Made by a program: the position numbers and the translations under genes. A DNA stretch of 64,000 bases from Dimorphilus gyrociliatus (Eukaryota > Annelida > Polychaeta > Dinophilidae), in the NCBI GenBank assembly GCA_904063045.1, contig CAJFCJ010000027.1, forward strand, positions 374,501 through 438,500, read 5' to 3'. The notes under the pieces were generated by a model. It worked only from the letters and a program-made list of their open reading frames with translations, ran no database searches and was not told the DNA's origin. The number at the start of each line of letters is the position of its first letter. Positions within the stretch are counted from its first letter, which is position 1. Of the stretch, positions 20,598 through 33,664 are shown one piece after another.

Positions 20598-21252
20598 TTT
20601 ATCAATTCTGTTTCTTTTCATCAATTATTCTAATAAAGAGAAAGTTTCTTTTATTTCATTACATTTAAAATTTAAAGTAGTTTAATTATAAAAATAATCA
20701 ATAGAGCAAATAGTCAACGGTGTATGTAGTGACTTATTTAGCTTGTTGTTTATAGGAAAACAGTGAGGTGAATGACCATTAGATTATCATCTATTTGCAT
20801 AATTTCCAAATAGATTTCATCACTGTCCTTTTTATAAGGGAAAATCGTATAATCATTAAAGACATGTATAAAGACAATAAATCTCTCTTTCTATTAGACT
20901 ATTGATTAGTTCTGATCAAAATTTAAGTTTTAGTTTCCCCTTAATGGAGCGTTAATATTTTTTATTCACTGTTCTGATAAGAAGCTATATTTACTGTCAA
21001 AAATGGACTAATGTTAATGTTACAATCAATTTAGTACTTGACATTATCACTATTCACTAATGAATATCATTTTTTTCATATATATACTGTGTATATCATA
21101 AAGGATAGTAAACTTTAAATGGAAATCTACTAGCAAAACTAAGGCAACGAGATTTGGAAAAGAACGTAATAAAACTTACTTTTATTGATATAAATATTTA
21201 ACAAGTAACATCTTACGCTTTTCAGATTAATATTTAATTGACTATTTAGAGA
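20598..21252. other. Intergenic region between CRP-D and CRP-E
   Basis: AT-rich. A TATAAATA at 21189-21196 on the plus strand, 64 bp before the CRP-E ATG, may be its TATA box by analogy with CRP-A. Nothing else seen. Confidence 0.45.
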
Positions 21253-22547
21253 ATGATGGTTTATTTCTCTATATATATCTTTTTGAGTACAGTGTCAATT
21301 GTTATAGGTTAGCTTGAAGGGGAAAATGTATATTTTCTTGTAATTCGTAGACTATTTAAATATTTTATTATTTTTTAAGCAAAAAGTCATCTTGGAGAAG
21401 TTTGCAATCTGCAGATTGGTTGTGCTGATGGTAGTGGATCTTGTAACCAGTAAATAAGGAGTTAATTCTAGTTTAAAATTATTACTAATAGCTTAAAATG
21501 AATTATAATAATTTGTTTATGAATAGATATGGTTCGGATTACACTAACAAGTGTAAATACGGTGTATGTACATGCGGCAGCTTTAGTAATCAGGTTGATG
21601 ATAAATGCTACTCAACTAGTATATACTTATATAAAATTACATCTACAGTATACCTATTATATCTTTGTCATATTTAGAGACTTTTAATCAGAGTTGCGAG
21701 TTGGATAATCCTAAAAATGAATGTAGGAAAGAATATCATCTATTCTGTAATGATAGTATATGTATTTGCGATAAGGGATACGAACAAAATATGATAAATA
21801 TGAGAAAATGTTATATAAAATCAAGTCAAGCGAAACGTTTAGGTGAAAAATGTAAGCATGCGGATGAATGTGTTAAAGGTAAAGAAGTAATTTAAGGTAT
21901 TTGCCTATAGGAATTTATCAACTAAGAATGTTTTACAGGCAGACTACGAAATGCAACCTGTAAAGACGGAAGATGCGTTTGTAAAGCGCAATACACAACA
22001 CACGGCTTTAGATGTATAAAACAAGAACACGGCCAATCTTGTAAACATGGTAGAGAGGGAGAAAAATGTAGAGGAACACTCGATAAAAATTTATTATGTA
22101 CGAATAATATTTGTTTATGCAAAATGGATTATATATGGATACTAGGATTATGTTTAAAAAAAGACTGTTAGTACATAAAGTTTTAATCAATTTCATTCAC
22201 TTTTCTTTAATTGTTATATAAAAAAATCCTTTTTCCACTAGCTGTCTTTAACAGAACGTTTAGTCAAAGTTGTACAGCAAAACCGAAAGGCAGAAGCAAA
22301 CCTGTTCAAATATGTAAATCTGGGTTACTTTGTCAAAAGTGTAACTATTCCCCCCTAAGACCCCGCTGTGTAAGAAGTAAGTTATTATTCTATAAAACAC
22401 GATAGATGAACTATAGATAATCTCTATACAACAATTTTTATAGCCGATGAATCAATCTCGTCCTATTCAGAAAATTTGAAAGCAGCAGCAAGCGATACTT
22501 TAAATATTTTTCAAATTGGAATGATTTATTATTTCATATTTATTTAA
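21253..22547 (+). CDS. CRP-E: cysteine-rich family member
   Basis: Exons 21253-21307, 21380-21449, 21527-21618, 21678-21878, 21939-22166, 22242-22376, 22444-22547; 885 nt, 294 aa, with the family phase series. Start chosen at the first of two adjacent ATGs (MMVYFSIYIFLSTVSIVIG, a signal peptide). Units include CKYGVCTCGSFSNQVDDKC, CNDSICICDKGYEQN, CKDGRCVCKAQYTTHGFRC and CTNNICLCKMDYIWILGLC; exon 6 ends LCQKCNYSPLRPRC. The tail (NIFQIGMIYYFIFI) is again hydrophobic. It is the most divergent member. Same orientation as CRP-A, B and D. Confidence 0.82.
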
Positions 22548-22736
22548 ATACCTTTAAAGTCTTTAATAGTTTGTAACAGTTGATTATTACACAATTACAT
22601 ACTGTATATATATACTGTATATATTTATATACGGTATATTAGTATATATGTTGTTTATACTGTTTTTTTTAATGTGTATATGATGTAATTAGTGCAAAAT
22701 ACATTACTCTAATAAGATCATATTACTTAAGAAAGT

Positions 22737-22900
22737 CTATCCTGATGTTCTTGATTATTAGTAGCTTGATAATAATGCCTAATTAAAATAATATCAAGAA
22801 AAAGACCTTGTCCTATAACCCAGCTTCTTCCACAGCAAACATATTTAAGGAGAAAATCTACACCGTAAGCTTTAATAGTGGTACGTTTTTTATTTGTTAT
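22737..22900 (-). other. Candidate 3' exon, unknown gene
   Basis: On the minus strand a frame without ATG is open for about 50 codons, reading YGVDFLLKYVCCGRSWVIGQ then GLFLDIILIRHYYQATNN and stopping at 22737-22739. Base composition is locally higher in GC than the flanks. The plus strand is also open (SYNPASSTANIFKEKIYT before gtaagc), so strand and reality are uncertain. No family recognised. Confidence 0.2.
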
Positions 22901-23604
22901 ATAGATGTATATTTACAGTTTTACAGTTTTATAGAAAAACAACACCATTCACTCGTTATTGTTAATATATAAAATAATTTGTATAAACTTAATTATCATT
23001 CACTTAAAGGAATAATAGAAAAAGAGAGAGAAATATAATAAACTCTTCAGTGTAAGAGAAGTTATATTCTTCCCTATTTTACAGCATCTCAAAAATATTT
23101 ATTACTATAACATTTCATGAAAGATTAAAGCAGGAAACAATGTATTTTCTATTAAATAGCTAACTAACTAAATTAAAGGTGTACCATAATTTTTTTTAAA
23201 AAAAACACCAATTAGAATGTTTAATATTTACGGTAAAAGGTATTTATTAAAGGTAAAAATCTATTTTCGTCAATTGACAATTATTCTTTTTGAATAAGGA
23301 ATAATAGAAAATTTTCTAATTCGCTTTAAGTTGTTTAATAATTGTTAGGGAAAAAGAAACAAAACAACCAATTATTGAAAAACATGAACAGAAGACTTTT
23401 TATTATAAAGAAAAGTCAAAATTTATTAAAAAATTGATATAATTATTGAAAAGAAGAAACTTGAATAATATCTCTGGTAATAAAGACAAACTGAAATATA
23501 AAAATAGCTATTATTAAAGATTAGTAATAATTTAAAGTTTTCAACTTCAAACAGCTGTATACATCACGCCTTGAGGAGAAAGGAAAATTTTTCCATTTTG
23601 TCTG

Positions 23605-23643
<39 letters not shown>
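23605..23643. repeat. CT microsatellite
   Basis: Uninterrupted (CT)n tract. Confidence 0.9.
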
Positions 23644-23646
<3 letters not shown>

Positions 23647-24196
23647 CAATTAGAATTCATTATTTTTGCATTGAAATTACTATTTTATTAAAAAATTTGA
23701 CTAAAGGAAGAAAAAGGCAAGTTATTTATAGGAGTGTCACTTGGTAGTTTTACTTCCTAAAACTAAACATATACACTTTTTAGTTAAACAAACTGAGAAT
23801 ATAATAAAAATGACAATTTTTTTTCAGCCTAACTAGATGTTTATTCTGAATTGTTTTGTTTACATTAAATAAAGAATGATTAATTGTTTGAACATTTTAA
23901 GCTGTCGAACTGGCGATGGTTTTTTGTATGTGTGTAGAAAAAACAGAGTAAGAGATTACGATAGAAAACTGATTTTTCTCATTTAGATTTCGCAATATAG
24001 AATTCAATACAATAAAAAAGTAATTGTATGATCAATATACACTACATAATCGAAACGGAAATCCTGTTATAAGGTAGAAAAAAGACTTCTTATCGTATGC
24101 AAATATTAATAAGTTTAAGTGGTCTTTCTTTCTCTAACTAGGAATATTGTACCTTTATAGATGGATATCTAAGTGTTGATGTCTTAAAACGTAGCA

Positions 24197-24198
<2 letters not shown>

Positions 24199-24241
<43 letters not shown>
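24199..24241. repeat. CT microsatellite
   Basis: Nearly uninterrupted (CT)n tract ending ctgtctctcc. Confidence 0.9.
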
Positions 24242-24549
24242 CTTTACAGAGTTAAAAACAAATAAACAAAGTAAAAAAAACATCGATAATAAAAAAAAAA
24301 TTTGCATTTTTATTTAAATGATTTAAAACCTCATCAATAAACTTTAAAATATTAAGTGCAGATGGCGCAATATTTATTAAGGATTACAGGACAATTTATA
24401 GCGCCGTCTATAAATGACCAGTTCTAAATACGGAAATTGGCGTCAATTAAACTATGCTTGAAGTCGTTATTTCTTATTGCAATTAGGCGGATTGTATTGT
24501 CTATTAACACAACTTCGTATTGATAAAGCAAATTAACGTAATCATCGCT

Positions 24550-24940
24550 ATGCCACCCAAAAGTAAGTATTTAAAATCAATGTTTTTTTTCGAAGGTAAC
24601 TATTGTTATCGATATACGAAAGTACGTGACACCTTACACACAAACTGCTATTATCGCCCAAGTATTCGTCAATGCATTCTTTAGACAACGATTTTCGATG
24701 TATATAGTATTGTTATTAGTTAGATGGAAAATCACTAGTCATTTACATTTAGTATAAACGATAAATTTTCATACCAAAAAACAAAAAATAAATCGAAGAG
24801 TAATGCAAAAAAATAGATTAAACTAGGCCTAACGCTTTTATTAGGCCGGTTTATTGAACGAATTTTTTTTTTTACAAGAACTTTTCATAAGCGCTTTATA
24901 CTTGATTGACGACGGACCCAGCTATCTCTCTCCTTCCCTC

Positions 24941-24973
<33 letters not shown>

Positions 24974-26300
24974 TTAAACTGGCATTTAACTTGAAAGAAA
25001 TTGTTTGAGAAAGAAATATTAATTATATTTCTTTCAGTGTCTCTTCTTCAACTTTGAAGTATTTACTCCTATCATCGACGTCCGATAAAATTTTTTATCC
25101 TACAATTCAAACCTTAGCTATTAAAAAATTTAGTCTTGAAAATTTAATTTGTGAATAAGAGAATTCATTGAAAAAATCAAAAAAAGTCGGAAACGTTATG
25201 GCTCTAAATACGGGTTTTAAAGTAAATTTATCAGCAACTGGCTTTTCTGAACATAGAAGGAGAACGGCAAAGAGTGCTAAATCTGGTAGATATTTATTAT
25301 TATTATTATTATTATTATTGTATTTTTGTATTAATAATAGTAGTATTTTACGTTCAAAATCTATTTAATCGCCATAAAAAATTATATATATATGTATATA
25401 TGAAGACAGAGATTAGATAGAACTTATTAAAAGCAAGAGATATTCAAGAGACCCCGTTAATGGCATTATGCAATAATATCAAATAGTTCTAGAATTATCT
25501 TTCAATCCCGTTCAATCTACTGAGAATATCTGCCGATAAAATATTAAATTATATATCTACATTTTCCATGAAATAACCACATTAGACATCAATAGGAATC
25601 TATTAAATTTATTAACTAAAAGAGTTACAATATACATATTTATACAGTAGGTTAAATTCTGGTTCACTAATTTATTCTAGATGACGTAATTAATATAGGA
25701 TTCGGCTTAAAATGTTCTATATTAAGGATTCTATTAAAAATTAACAGTAAAAAATAGTAAAAACATGAAAGAAAATAGGTAAATGTACATTCTTAATTAG
25801 TATTATTACGTTTAAAGATAGAAAGAATTGATCTTTCAACATAGTTTTCCTCTTTATTCTTGTTTAAACAATAAACGCTTTAGCACACAATGCAGTAGAA
25901 ATGTTATATATATATATATGTAAATATAACCCTATAATCAAACTTATATATGTATATACTGTATATATATATATATATATATATTCATCTACGACGTTAA
26001 TTGGTTACTTATTTGCAAAACAATCAAATAACAGTAATATATCGTATATTATTTCTATGCTCAATCAATGAACAGCTTAAACGTTCATATTTTTATATTA
26101 GCGATAAATAAATAAATAACAGTCTATATAAAAAATATTAAAGTGTATATATAGAATTAATAAATAAATGTAATTTATTACGAATTATGTAATGTAACTC
26201 AACTGTTCATTTTTCTTTCGATTCTACTCTATTCAATTTAATATGATATTTTATAACTTTCTGTTATTTCTCTTTACTTGCTCATTCACTCATTCAGCCA

Positions 26301-26343
<43 letters not shown>

Positions 26344-29300
26344 AAAGAGAAATAAAAATCATTAGCGAATAGAAAAATAGAAAACTTCCGCTGAAAATTC
26401 TTTTTCAATATCACATGAATATCTGTTAATAACAATTACTAATTTAAATAATTAATTGGTCTAATTTTCTCATAAAATGGATAAATAATGAGAAAAGAAA
26501 TTTATGAAGTGTTCCTCTTTCTTTTTTTATCAAGTATCGATTTATTAGAGGAAGAGAATGCCTTAGAATACACTTTTACTATTTTTTTATTTACACACTT
26601 CTCCTTTAAGAACTTTGTTATATTCTTCTTCCAGGAAATTTTCAATACCTTAATAGCTTTTTTATGCCATAAAATCGTGTTAATAAGAAGTGATAAAATA
26701 ATGAAAAGGACTTGTGAAATTGACATAATAAGTAAAAAATAAAGAAAGGAGACACTCTTATCTTCTTGCTTTTCTATGAGAAAGCATTTTATTTTCTATG
26801 GGAAAATTGGAAATTTTTCTCGTTCTAATCTTTTTTGCTTGAATAATTCATTCAAACATTCAAGTGCGAAATCCGTAAAGAAACTTAACATAAAAATTAA
26901 AATACTTATTAACGCTTCATTTAGAAAATACGTAAGAATAATCTCAATTATTCGCCTTATTGTCCTATATTTTTTAACTTTTCAACAATAATAAATACTT
27001 AACCTCCTATTCTTACTCATTTCTAGAAAAACAACCACCGGAGAGGCCATCTGCACCAGTCGAATTGAAAGTTACCCACTATAATATCGAAATTAGTTGG
27101 GAAGATGCTCTAGAAAAGCAGCAATCAAAAAGTCAAAAGGGAGACGAAAGAATTACAGTTCAATTACAAAGTATGGATAAGAATGGCGAGTTTCAAAACA
27201 TTTACAAGTAAGAAAAGTATTTTTAATCATCTTTTATCTCCTTTTATTATTATTATTATTATTCCAATAGCCTTTTGGCTAAATTTGTCCTATAATCTAA
27301 TCCAAAAAGTGTTCAAAGAGAGAAAGTTCACTTCTCTCTCACCTCTCTCATATTTATGTTAAAAATTACAATTTAACAAATTGTTACCCCACCAATAGGT
27401 TATTTAGAATACAAAGTCAAAAAAAAGAAAACACCAAATTCATTCATTCCTTCTCAAATTCCGGCTTAAGCTGTTTAGTAAAGAAAATTGACCTAATTCT
27501 GTAATTTTTCTATTCTATCGCTTAGCACTTTCTGGTAACGGGTTTTACACGTATTTGTCGACTGAAAAGAAAAATAGACTCTTATTCTGTTCAAACTCTT
27601 TATTCACAGCTGATCAAACTGACGAGAGATCTGCGAAAAAATTAATAAGGCCTATAGCGTAATCTATAGACAAAATATTTATCCATTGATTATTTTCCTT
27701 CTAGGTTAATTTTAAAATTTGTTATAAAGGTAAAGAAAATATAATTAAAATAATCAATGATTTATCCATTTTGTTCTAATGATTAATATATTAAATTTGA
27801 AGTTTAGAGTGCACGTCTCGAACCATTTAAAAACTATAAAAGAACATGATATTCACATATAAACAATATTGATGGAATATGTTGAGATAATGCAATATAT
27901 GTTAAATATTTATCATTATTAATTTATTATTATATCTCTGTCATTCCTGTATTAATTAACTAATTTGACAAAAGATAGAGGATATATAGAAGAAAGTAGA
28001 AAACTGTAAAAGGATAAAATAGAGGAAATACTCTTCTTCTGGTCTATAAATTGAAGATTTAAAAACAGAATAAGAATAGAAATATCAAAATCGATATTAT
28101 CTCTTGAAAAGGGAAAGTTATCAATTATTCATTAACAACTCTTCATCTAATACATTTAACTAGTATTCTTCATTAATTTCTCTTGTTATTTTACAAAGTT
28201 ATTCTACTGTTTATCCTTCTTTAGCCTTATTAAAAAAGACGCTTTATTTTAATATTAATAATCTTTCAAACGCCCACTCCTTCAGAATAACACCTTTTAT
28301 ATTTTCCTCCACTCCCATTTCCTCCCCGCTCTCTTTCTTTTATTTAAATCCTTTTAGAAACACACTCCATTGTAGTTATATCCTTCTATTTTGCTTATTA
28401 TATCAATTGTATTGTTCTGAAAAGAAAATAACACTTTCGATAGATACAACCCTAGTAAATAATGTAGGCAACGAGGTCAAGTGATCAGTCGTTAAACATT
28501 TATCATTTTGAAAGAAGAGATGGATTGCTTAACAGAAAATTACTATTGATTAGTCGAGCTTTAATCCGTGATTGTTTGCAACCGGAAAACGAATGGTTTG
28601 CGAGAACTAACAACCTTTTAATTATTCAATTATAGTTATGTGACGTCACAAGAGTCTCTTACAGGTGAATACTTTCGATAGTTATGTTCAATTCCTAAAA
28701 GGTTATATTCGTAAGCGACTCGTATTATGTAATACCCTTAAAGAAGCTTTGGTGAAAAGGAAATTATTGAAGAAGATCAATAAAATCAATTTGAAAGTTG
28801 ATCCTATGGCGCTGCTTGAGCTAATCCGTCGATAATCTTTTACAAAGTAGTGTAATTGAGATTTGTATGAACAAGCCAGCTGAAAATTGATAGGATGCCT
28901 AAGTGCCACTTTGTCAGAGCTATCTGGCGGCTAAAACATGAACAAAACATCCCATAATTATACGTTATAGATTTAAATTTCTAATAATAGATAACTTTTA
29001 CGTCATTAATATTTTTTATGTTCTATCTTTGTTATTAAGGAAGCAAATAGTAATTAAAAAACAGAGGTAGAGAGAAAGAAAGAGAGAGAGGGAGAGAGAG
29101 AGAGATTTATTTTTAGATCTTTCTATAAAGGAGTTGAATGTTCACAAATTTTGAACAAAAGTTTTAAAAGAGGGAAAATTACTTTAAAGAGTAATTTCCG
29201 TAATTTTTCTAATCCATTCAATTTCAATGCTAAATTTAATTCTTTTAGCGTTTTGTCGTTTCACTTTTCACTTTAGTTAAAGAGAATAACTCGCACATTT

Positions 29301-32300
29301 ATATATAAAAATATTGATATATTAACATTCTAATCCCTTATAAGATTATTAAAATGGATTCTAATCCTTTAATGTAAATATTATATAATAGTTGTTAAAT
29401 CTACTGGACGCGTAATTTATCATATTCGTATGGAAGCGTATTACTCGAAGAATATCCTCTCTTTCTCCCTCTTTCTTTCTCCTCTTCCAACTCATTTCTT
29501 CCCCCCTCCCACTACCTTTCCTTCCTCTTCTTACTCTATATTGTTTAAAAGCAAAGTATAACTTAACTAATAAAATAAAAAAGAAATCAATATAATAAAA
29601 AAGAAACGAAAGAATTAAACAAAAGAGAATAAAAGACAGATTCAATAACCTTTAAAGTTCAAGTAGGAGAATGAAATAATCCATTTTATCTTAAATATAT
29701 CTAAAATATTATTGATCTGAATGATAAAAACAACTGGTTTTAAGAGCAAAATAATGGAATAAATTGAATTATACTCTTTTAAAACTAACTAACAACACTA
29801 ATTAAAAGCTATAAAAGAAGAGTGGTTGAATAAAAGAATTTGTCTCTCCCATTACGTTCAAGTGAAAAGAAATACTTGAAAAAATATATTTTTTATAATA
29901 AAAGGTCACTTCCGGTATAGAGACCTAGTTTTTTTTCTTTTGATTTTTCCATAGAAAAGATTGATCTAAAGATTTTTATTACGAAACTAAATCTTTAACT
30001 TCGTATTTAAATACTAGACTAAATGGAATTTTTCCAATCAATTCCATTGACTTTGATAAGTAATAGTAGTTTGATAGTTATTTATGATTTTGATAACAAA
30101 AAAGAGACAAAACTATGCTCCACTTTTGTTACAATAATATAAATCTATAAAGTAATTTGATTGCAATAAGGCATACTAGAAAACGTCAAAAAAATTCTTC
30201 TTTTTCCTTTATGAATACAAACGCCAATCTACTTTTAGCTTTTGTGCCGAAAAAAAAGAGCTATTCCCTTAATCCTTAATAATAGAAAAGAAAAAAAACA
30301 CTACCTGAATATTTTGAATATTGATTGTGAATTCCATTAAAAAAATCATTTATATCCCAATTTTATTTCAACTTTTTTTTTTACAAAATATTTATATTCT
30401 TTTGAGCGATAATAAGACAACATTGTTTATTTTTAATTAAAATTGCTATTTAAGTTTATTATTCTAATTGAGTTTTGTTATTGTTTTGATTTTTAGAGGT
30501 TATGCAAAATGTACCGTTGTAAATGACCTCGAAGCCTGGACACAATATCGATTTCGTGTCAGATTCCAGAATGATTTTGGAGTTTCGGACTGGAGTCCGG
30601 AAGTTTGTATATCGACCAAGAGTACGTTATTTCTTTACTGATTATACCTATTCGTTTCTTATAGTGTTCGAATAATACTATTCAAGTTCTTTGCCTAGTT
30701 ATTTCTTTCTATTTTCTTTTTTTAAATATTAAACAGAGGAACCTTTAACTGGAGATAATCTGCATAGGGCAATCGCTTTGGACGATTTTGGAGCTTTAGA
30801 AAGGGTTATTGAAAGCGGGTAACTATTGAATTAAGATTATTAAGCGCTAATCAAACTGTATGTATTTACTTGAATACGCTTATAAAATTGTTTACCAAAT
30901 CGGTGTTGTACTTAAAAAAGCGAAAACTATTACATAATAGTTATATATATACTGTATATACATATATAAATTTTACACATATTCAATAAATTCAATATAT
31001 TTGGCTAATTGTTCAATATAATGAGAAATTTCGTAGAAAATATCACGATCTTATTATCTTACTTTTATTTTATCAATGTAAATTTCAATATTTATTCATC
31101 GATATTTCTTTCATAAATCAATCGACAAATCTTATATTTGATTTATTGACCAGAAATAAAAGAATTCCCTTAGTTTATTTTATATTTTATTACATCCCTT
31201 ATTATTTATAAACAATTGTTGTTTTTAACAGAGACGTTCATATTGATACACCCGATAAGTATGGATTTAGTCCACTAATGCAGGCCTCTCAAAAAGGTTT
31301 AAGACCAGAGTAAGTGTGTTTACAAAATGTACCATTTTCAACTCCTCTTTTCCATTCATCCATTCCATCCATCTTTGTTTCTTCCAAACAAACAAAAAAG
31401 TAGTAATTTTATTTAAATCTTAAATCTCCATTCACATGAACTATCACGAATATTATATATTAAATGTAAGTGAACGTGCCAACTTTTGAATGGCTGTAAT
31501 ATCAGATCAAAACCAGAAGATAATAAAGAGGAATGGAAAATTAAATGTATATTTGATTATGTTATATATATATATATTTTTTTTTAAATCAATTTATGCT
31601 TTCCTTTAATCTTATTGGTTCAAATTTTTGCATAATCTTTATTAAAATTACGTTATTAATAATAGAAACAATCTCCTTTTCTTTTTGATATTTTAGAATC
31701 TTGGAAAAGTTAATAGAATCTGGAGCGGATGTCAATCTGCAAAATGAAGCTGGTAAAACTTCCCTTATGTTGGCAGCTTTCGCTGGAAAATTGATTAGTG
31801 TGAAAGAATTAAAACATCACGGAGCTAGATTTGATCTCAAAGATAAGGGTGGTTCCACTGCTTTACATTGGGCTGTTGATGGTGGTAATGTCGAGATTAT
31901 TGAATTTATGGTAAAGCAAGGAGGTGATGTTAATTGGAAAGATGATCAGAATAATTGGACTCCTCTGTTAAGATTAGGTAACAAGATTTTGTTGTTTATA
32001 GAGATAAATATTATAATTAATCGATAATATTCTAATATATGTAGACTGTATATATTCTATTTCAGCTTCTGTTAGTGGAAAAGTAAACGTTGGTCGAAAA
32101 CTTTTAGAGTTAGGAGCAGACCTAAATGCAAAAGATAAAGATGGTAAAACTGCTTTAATGATAGCAGTGATAAATGGTCATAACGAGTTGGTTGAACTGC
32201 TACTGGACAGCAATTGCGATCTGACGATAAGAAACGATGTAATTGTTTTATTACTTGTTAACTTATTAATATAAATTATTAATAGCCACTATGTTTTTCT

Positions 32301-32503
32301 TTATATATTCTATTTTTTTATCTAGTACGGTAAAACTGCTTTAGAAATGGCTCAAGCAATGGAAAAGAGGGTGAGATTTTTTTTAATTAACCAATTAATG
32401 ACAATTGCTGTTGACCATTTGTTTTTCATCTAAAATTTAGAGAGTTCTTCGAACAATTGAAGACTTTATGGAAAGAAAAAAAGGCGAAAATGGAACCAAT
32501 TAG
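24550..32503 (+). CDS. FANK1: FANK1-like fibronectin type III and ankyrin-repeat protein
   Basis: Nine exons: 24550-24562, 27027-27207, 30497-30621, 30737-30818, 31232-31309, 31697-31977, 32066-32238, 32326-32370, 32441-32503; 1041 nt, 346 aa, close to vertebrate FANK1 length. Residues about 12-107 form an FN3 domain (ERPSAPVELKVTHYNIEISW; WTQYRFRVRFQNDFGVSDW). From about 112 on there are ankyrin repeats (GDNLHRAIALDDFGALERV; GKTSLMLAAFAGKL; GGSTALHWAVDGGNVEIIEF; GKTALMIAVINGHNELVELL), ending in a basic tail (MERKKGENGTN). FANK1 is known from ciliated and spermatogenic cells. The first coding exon is only MPPKK; introns 1 and 2 are 2.5 and 3.3 kb. A second possible first exon lies at 25198-25285. 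Assignment is by domain order and sequence; the symbol is the vertebrate name. Confidence 0.88.
25198..25285 (+). other. Possible alternative first coding exon of the FANK1-like gene
   Basis: Inside intron 1. ATG at 25198 starts MALNTGFKVNLSATGFSEHR then RRTAKSAKS and ends in phase 1 at tctg|gtagat, the same phase as the annotated first exon, so it could splice directly to exon 2. An in-frame ATG at 25168 would extend it. It is basic and Ser/Thr-rich. Nothing else proves it is transcribed. Confidence 0.4.
26304..26340. repeat. CT microsatellite in FANK1 intron 1
   Basis: Uninterrupted (CT)n tract. Confidence 0.9.
28470..28835 (+). other. Protein-like open segments inside FANK1 intron 2
   Basis: Two adjacent open stretches in a GC-richer island. 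The first includes DGLLNRKLLLISRALIRDCL then QPENEWFARTNN and stops at 28633-28635. The second follows an acceptor (tctcttacag) at 28665 and reads FDSYVQFLKGYIRKRLVLCN then KVDPMALLELIRR, stopping at 28833-28835. A perfect CRE palindrome TGACGTCA lies between them at 28641. They could be exons of a nested gene, an exonised remnant, or chance. No family recognised. Confidence 0.25.
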
Positions 32504-33664
32504 GGGAGAAAATTCTTAAATACGTTTTCGATTAGCTAACATATTAGGAATGTCACTTGATCAACGCTTCTCAATGAACAATCTCTCCTCTCTCCCCCTG
32601 CCCTTCCTTTAGAAAATGAAATATCTCTATAATATCAATATCAAGAATAATAATAATAATAATTAGGCATAGAATTGTAAACGCTTTTCTCTCTTTGTCT
32701 TATATTTTATGTGTTCCAGATGAAAAACAAATTATTTACCTTCCTTCGTTAGAAAACAAAACTAAAAAAAAGGTGCTTCCTGTTTACCTTTTTTTATCTA
32801 GTTTTTATATCAAATGACTAGCTAAATATATATATATATATATATATATTTCCTGCTTCGTAAATTATCCGTCCGTTTATTAATCAGCTTATGCAAAACA
32901 AAGGGGAAAACAAACCAAATTTGTACTTGTCTTTCGACCTTATCAAGTAGTGCTGCCATCTTTAGCATTATTATTGTGTGGAAATATAGTTCATATTTAA
33001 CATATCCTGTTTTTGTTTCAATTCCTTAATTTATTAATAGAAATAGGCTTATAAAATTATTTTCACGCATGAATCATCAATAAATAAAAAGAGATAAAAA
33101 AGAGGGGTCAAGTGATCAACTTAACTCTATCACAAAACAAAATTTATAGGTACCTTCTTTACAATAAACAAAATTATTTAAATTCATCTTTCTTCCTCTC
33201 TCTCGCTGTGTTTTCCTTATTCCTTTGATTATTTTAATATCTCTTTCTATAATTAAAAAAGAGAAAGGTATCGGTATCAAAATCGAGTAAAAAAAAAAGT
33301 ATAAAAAAAGAAAAGTTCAGATATAAAAAGTAAAACAAAAAGACAAAAAAAAACGCACTAGACTAAATTAGAAAGAAAAGGGGATAAATAAATTAAGAGT
33401 AAAGCATTTTATACTCTTTATATACAGTATATACAATATTATATATATATACTGTATATACTTTTTACCATGTATGCTACACGAGTTGACTTTTTTATGC
33501 TGATCCTTAATGGAAAGATATCAATATCTTTAACAAAGGTCACAAAATTAATTGTGAATTTTAACAAAAGTAAAAGGAAGCGTTGAAATTATAAGTCCAA
33601 TACAAAAAAAATGATGTTTAAGTAATGAGTTAAATAGATACTACACAATGATTTATGAAGGATT
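32504..33664. other. Intergenic region between FANK1-like and Mpv17-family genes
   Basis: Convergent gene ends. Contains (TA)n at 32827-32850 and A-rich tracts; TATATACAGTATATACAATA-type sequence at 33420-33455. No further gene seen. Confidence 0.6.

Larger units (their letters stand above)
22901..24549. other. Intergenic region with CT microsatellites
   Basis: AT-rich DNA with CT tracts at 23605-23643 and 24199-24241. The last 180 bp before 24550 are less AT-rich and probably contain the FANK1-like promoter and 5' UTR. No gene seen. Confidence 0.5.

Noticed and set aside
24600-24755. Plus-strand open frame in FANK1 intron 1 (KYVTPYTQTAIIAQVFVNAF)
   Set aside because: Two frames are open at once in a locally GC-richer stretch and no splice sites define it; chance is likely.
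26304-26340. Regular CT arrays considered as CRISPR-like or regulatory arrays
   Set aside because: They are plain dinucleotide microsatellites without spacers.
28641-28648. Perfect TGACGTCA CRE site as a promoter element
   Set aside because: An 8-bp palindrome deep in an intron with no start site nearby; kept only as context for the open segments.
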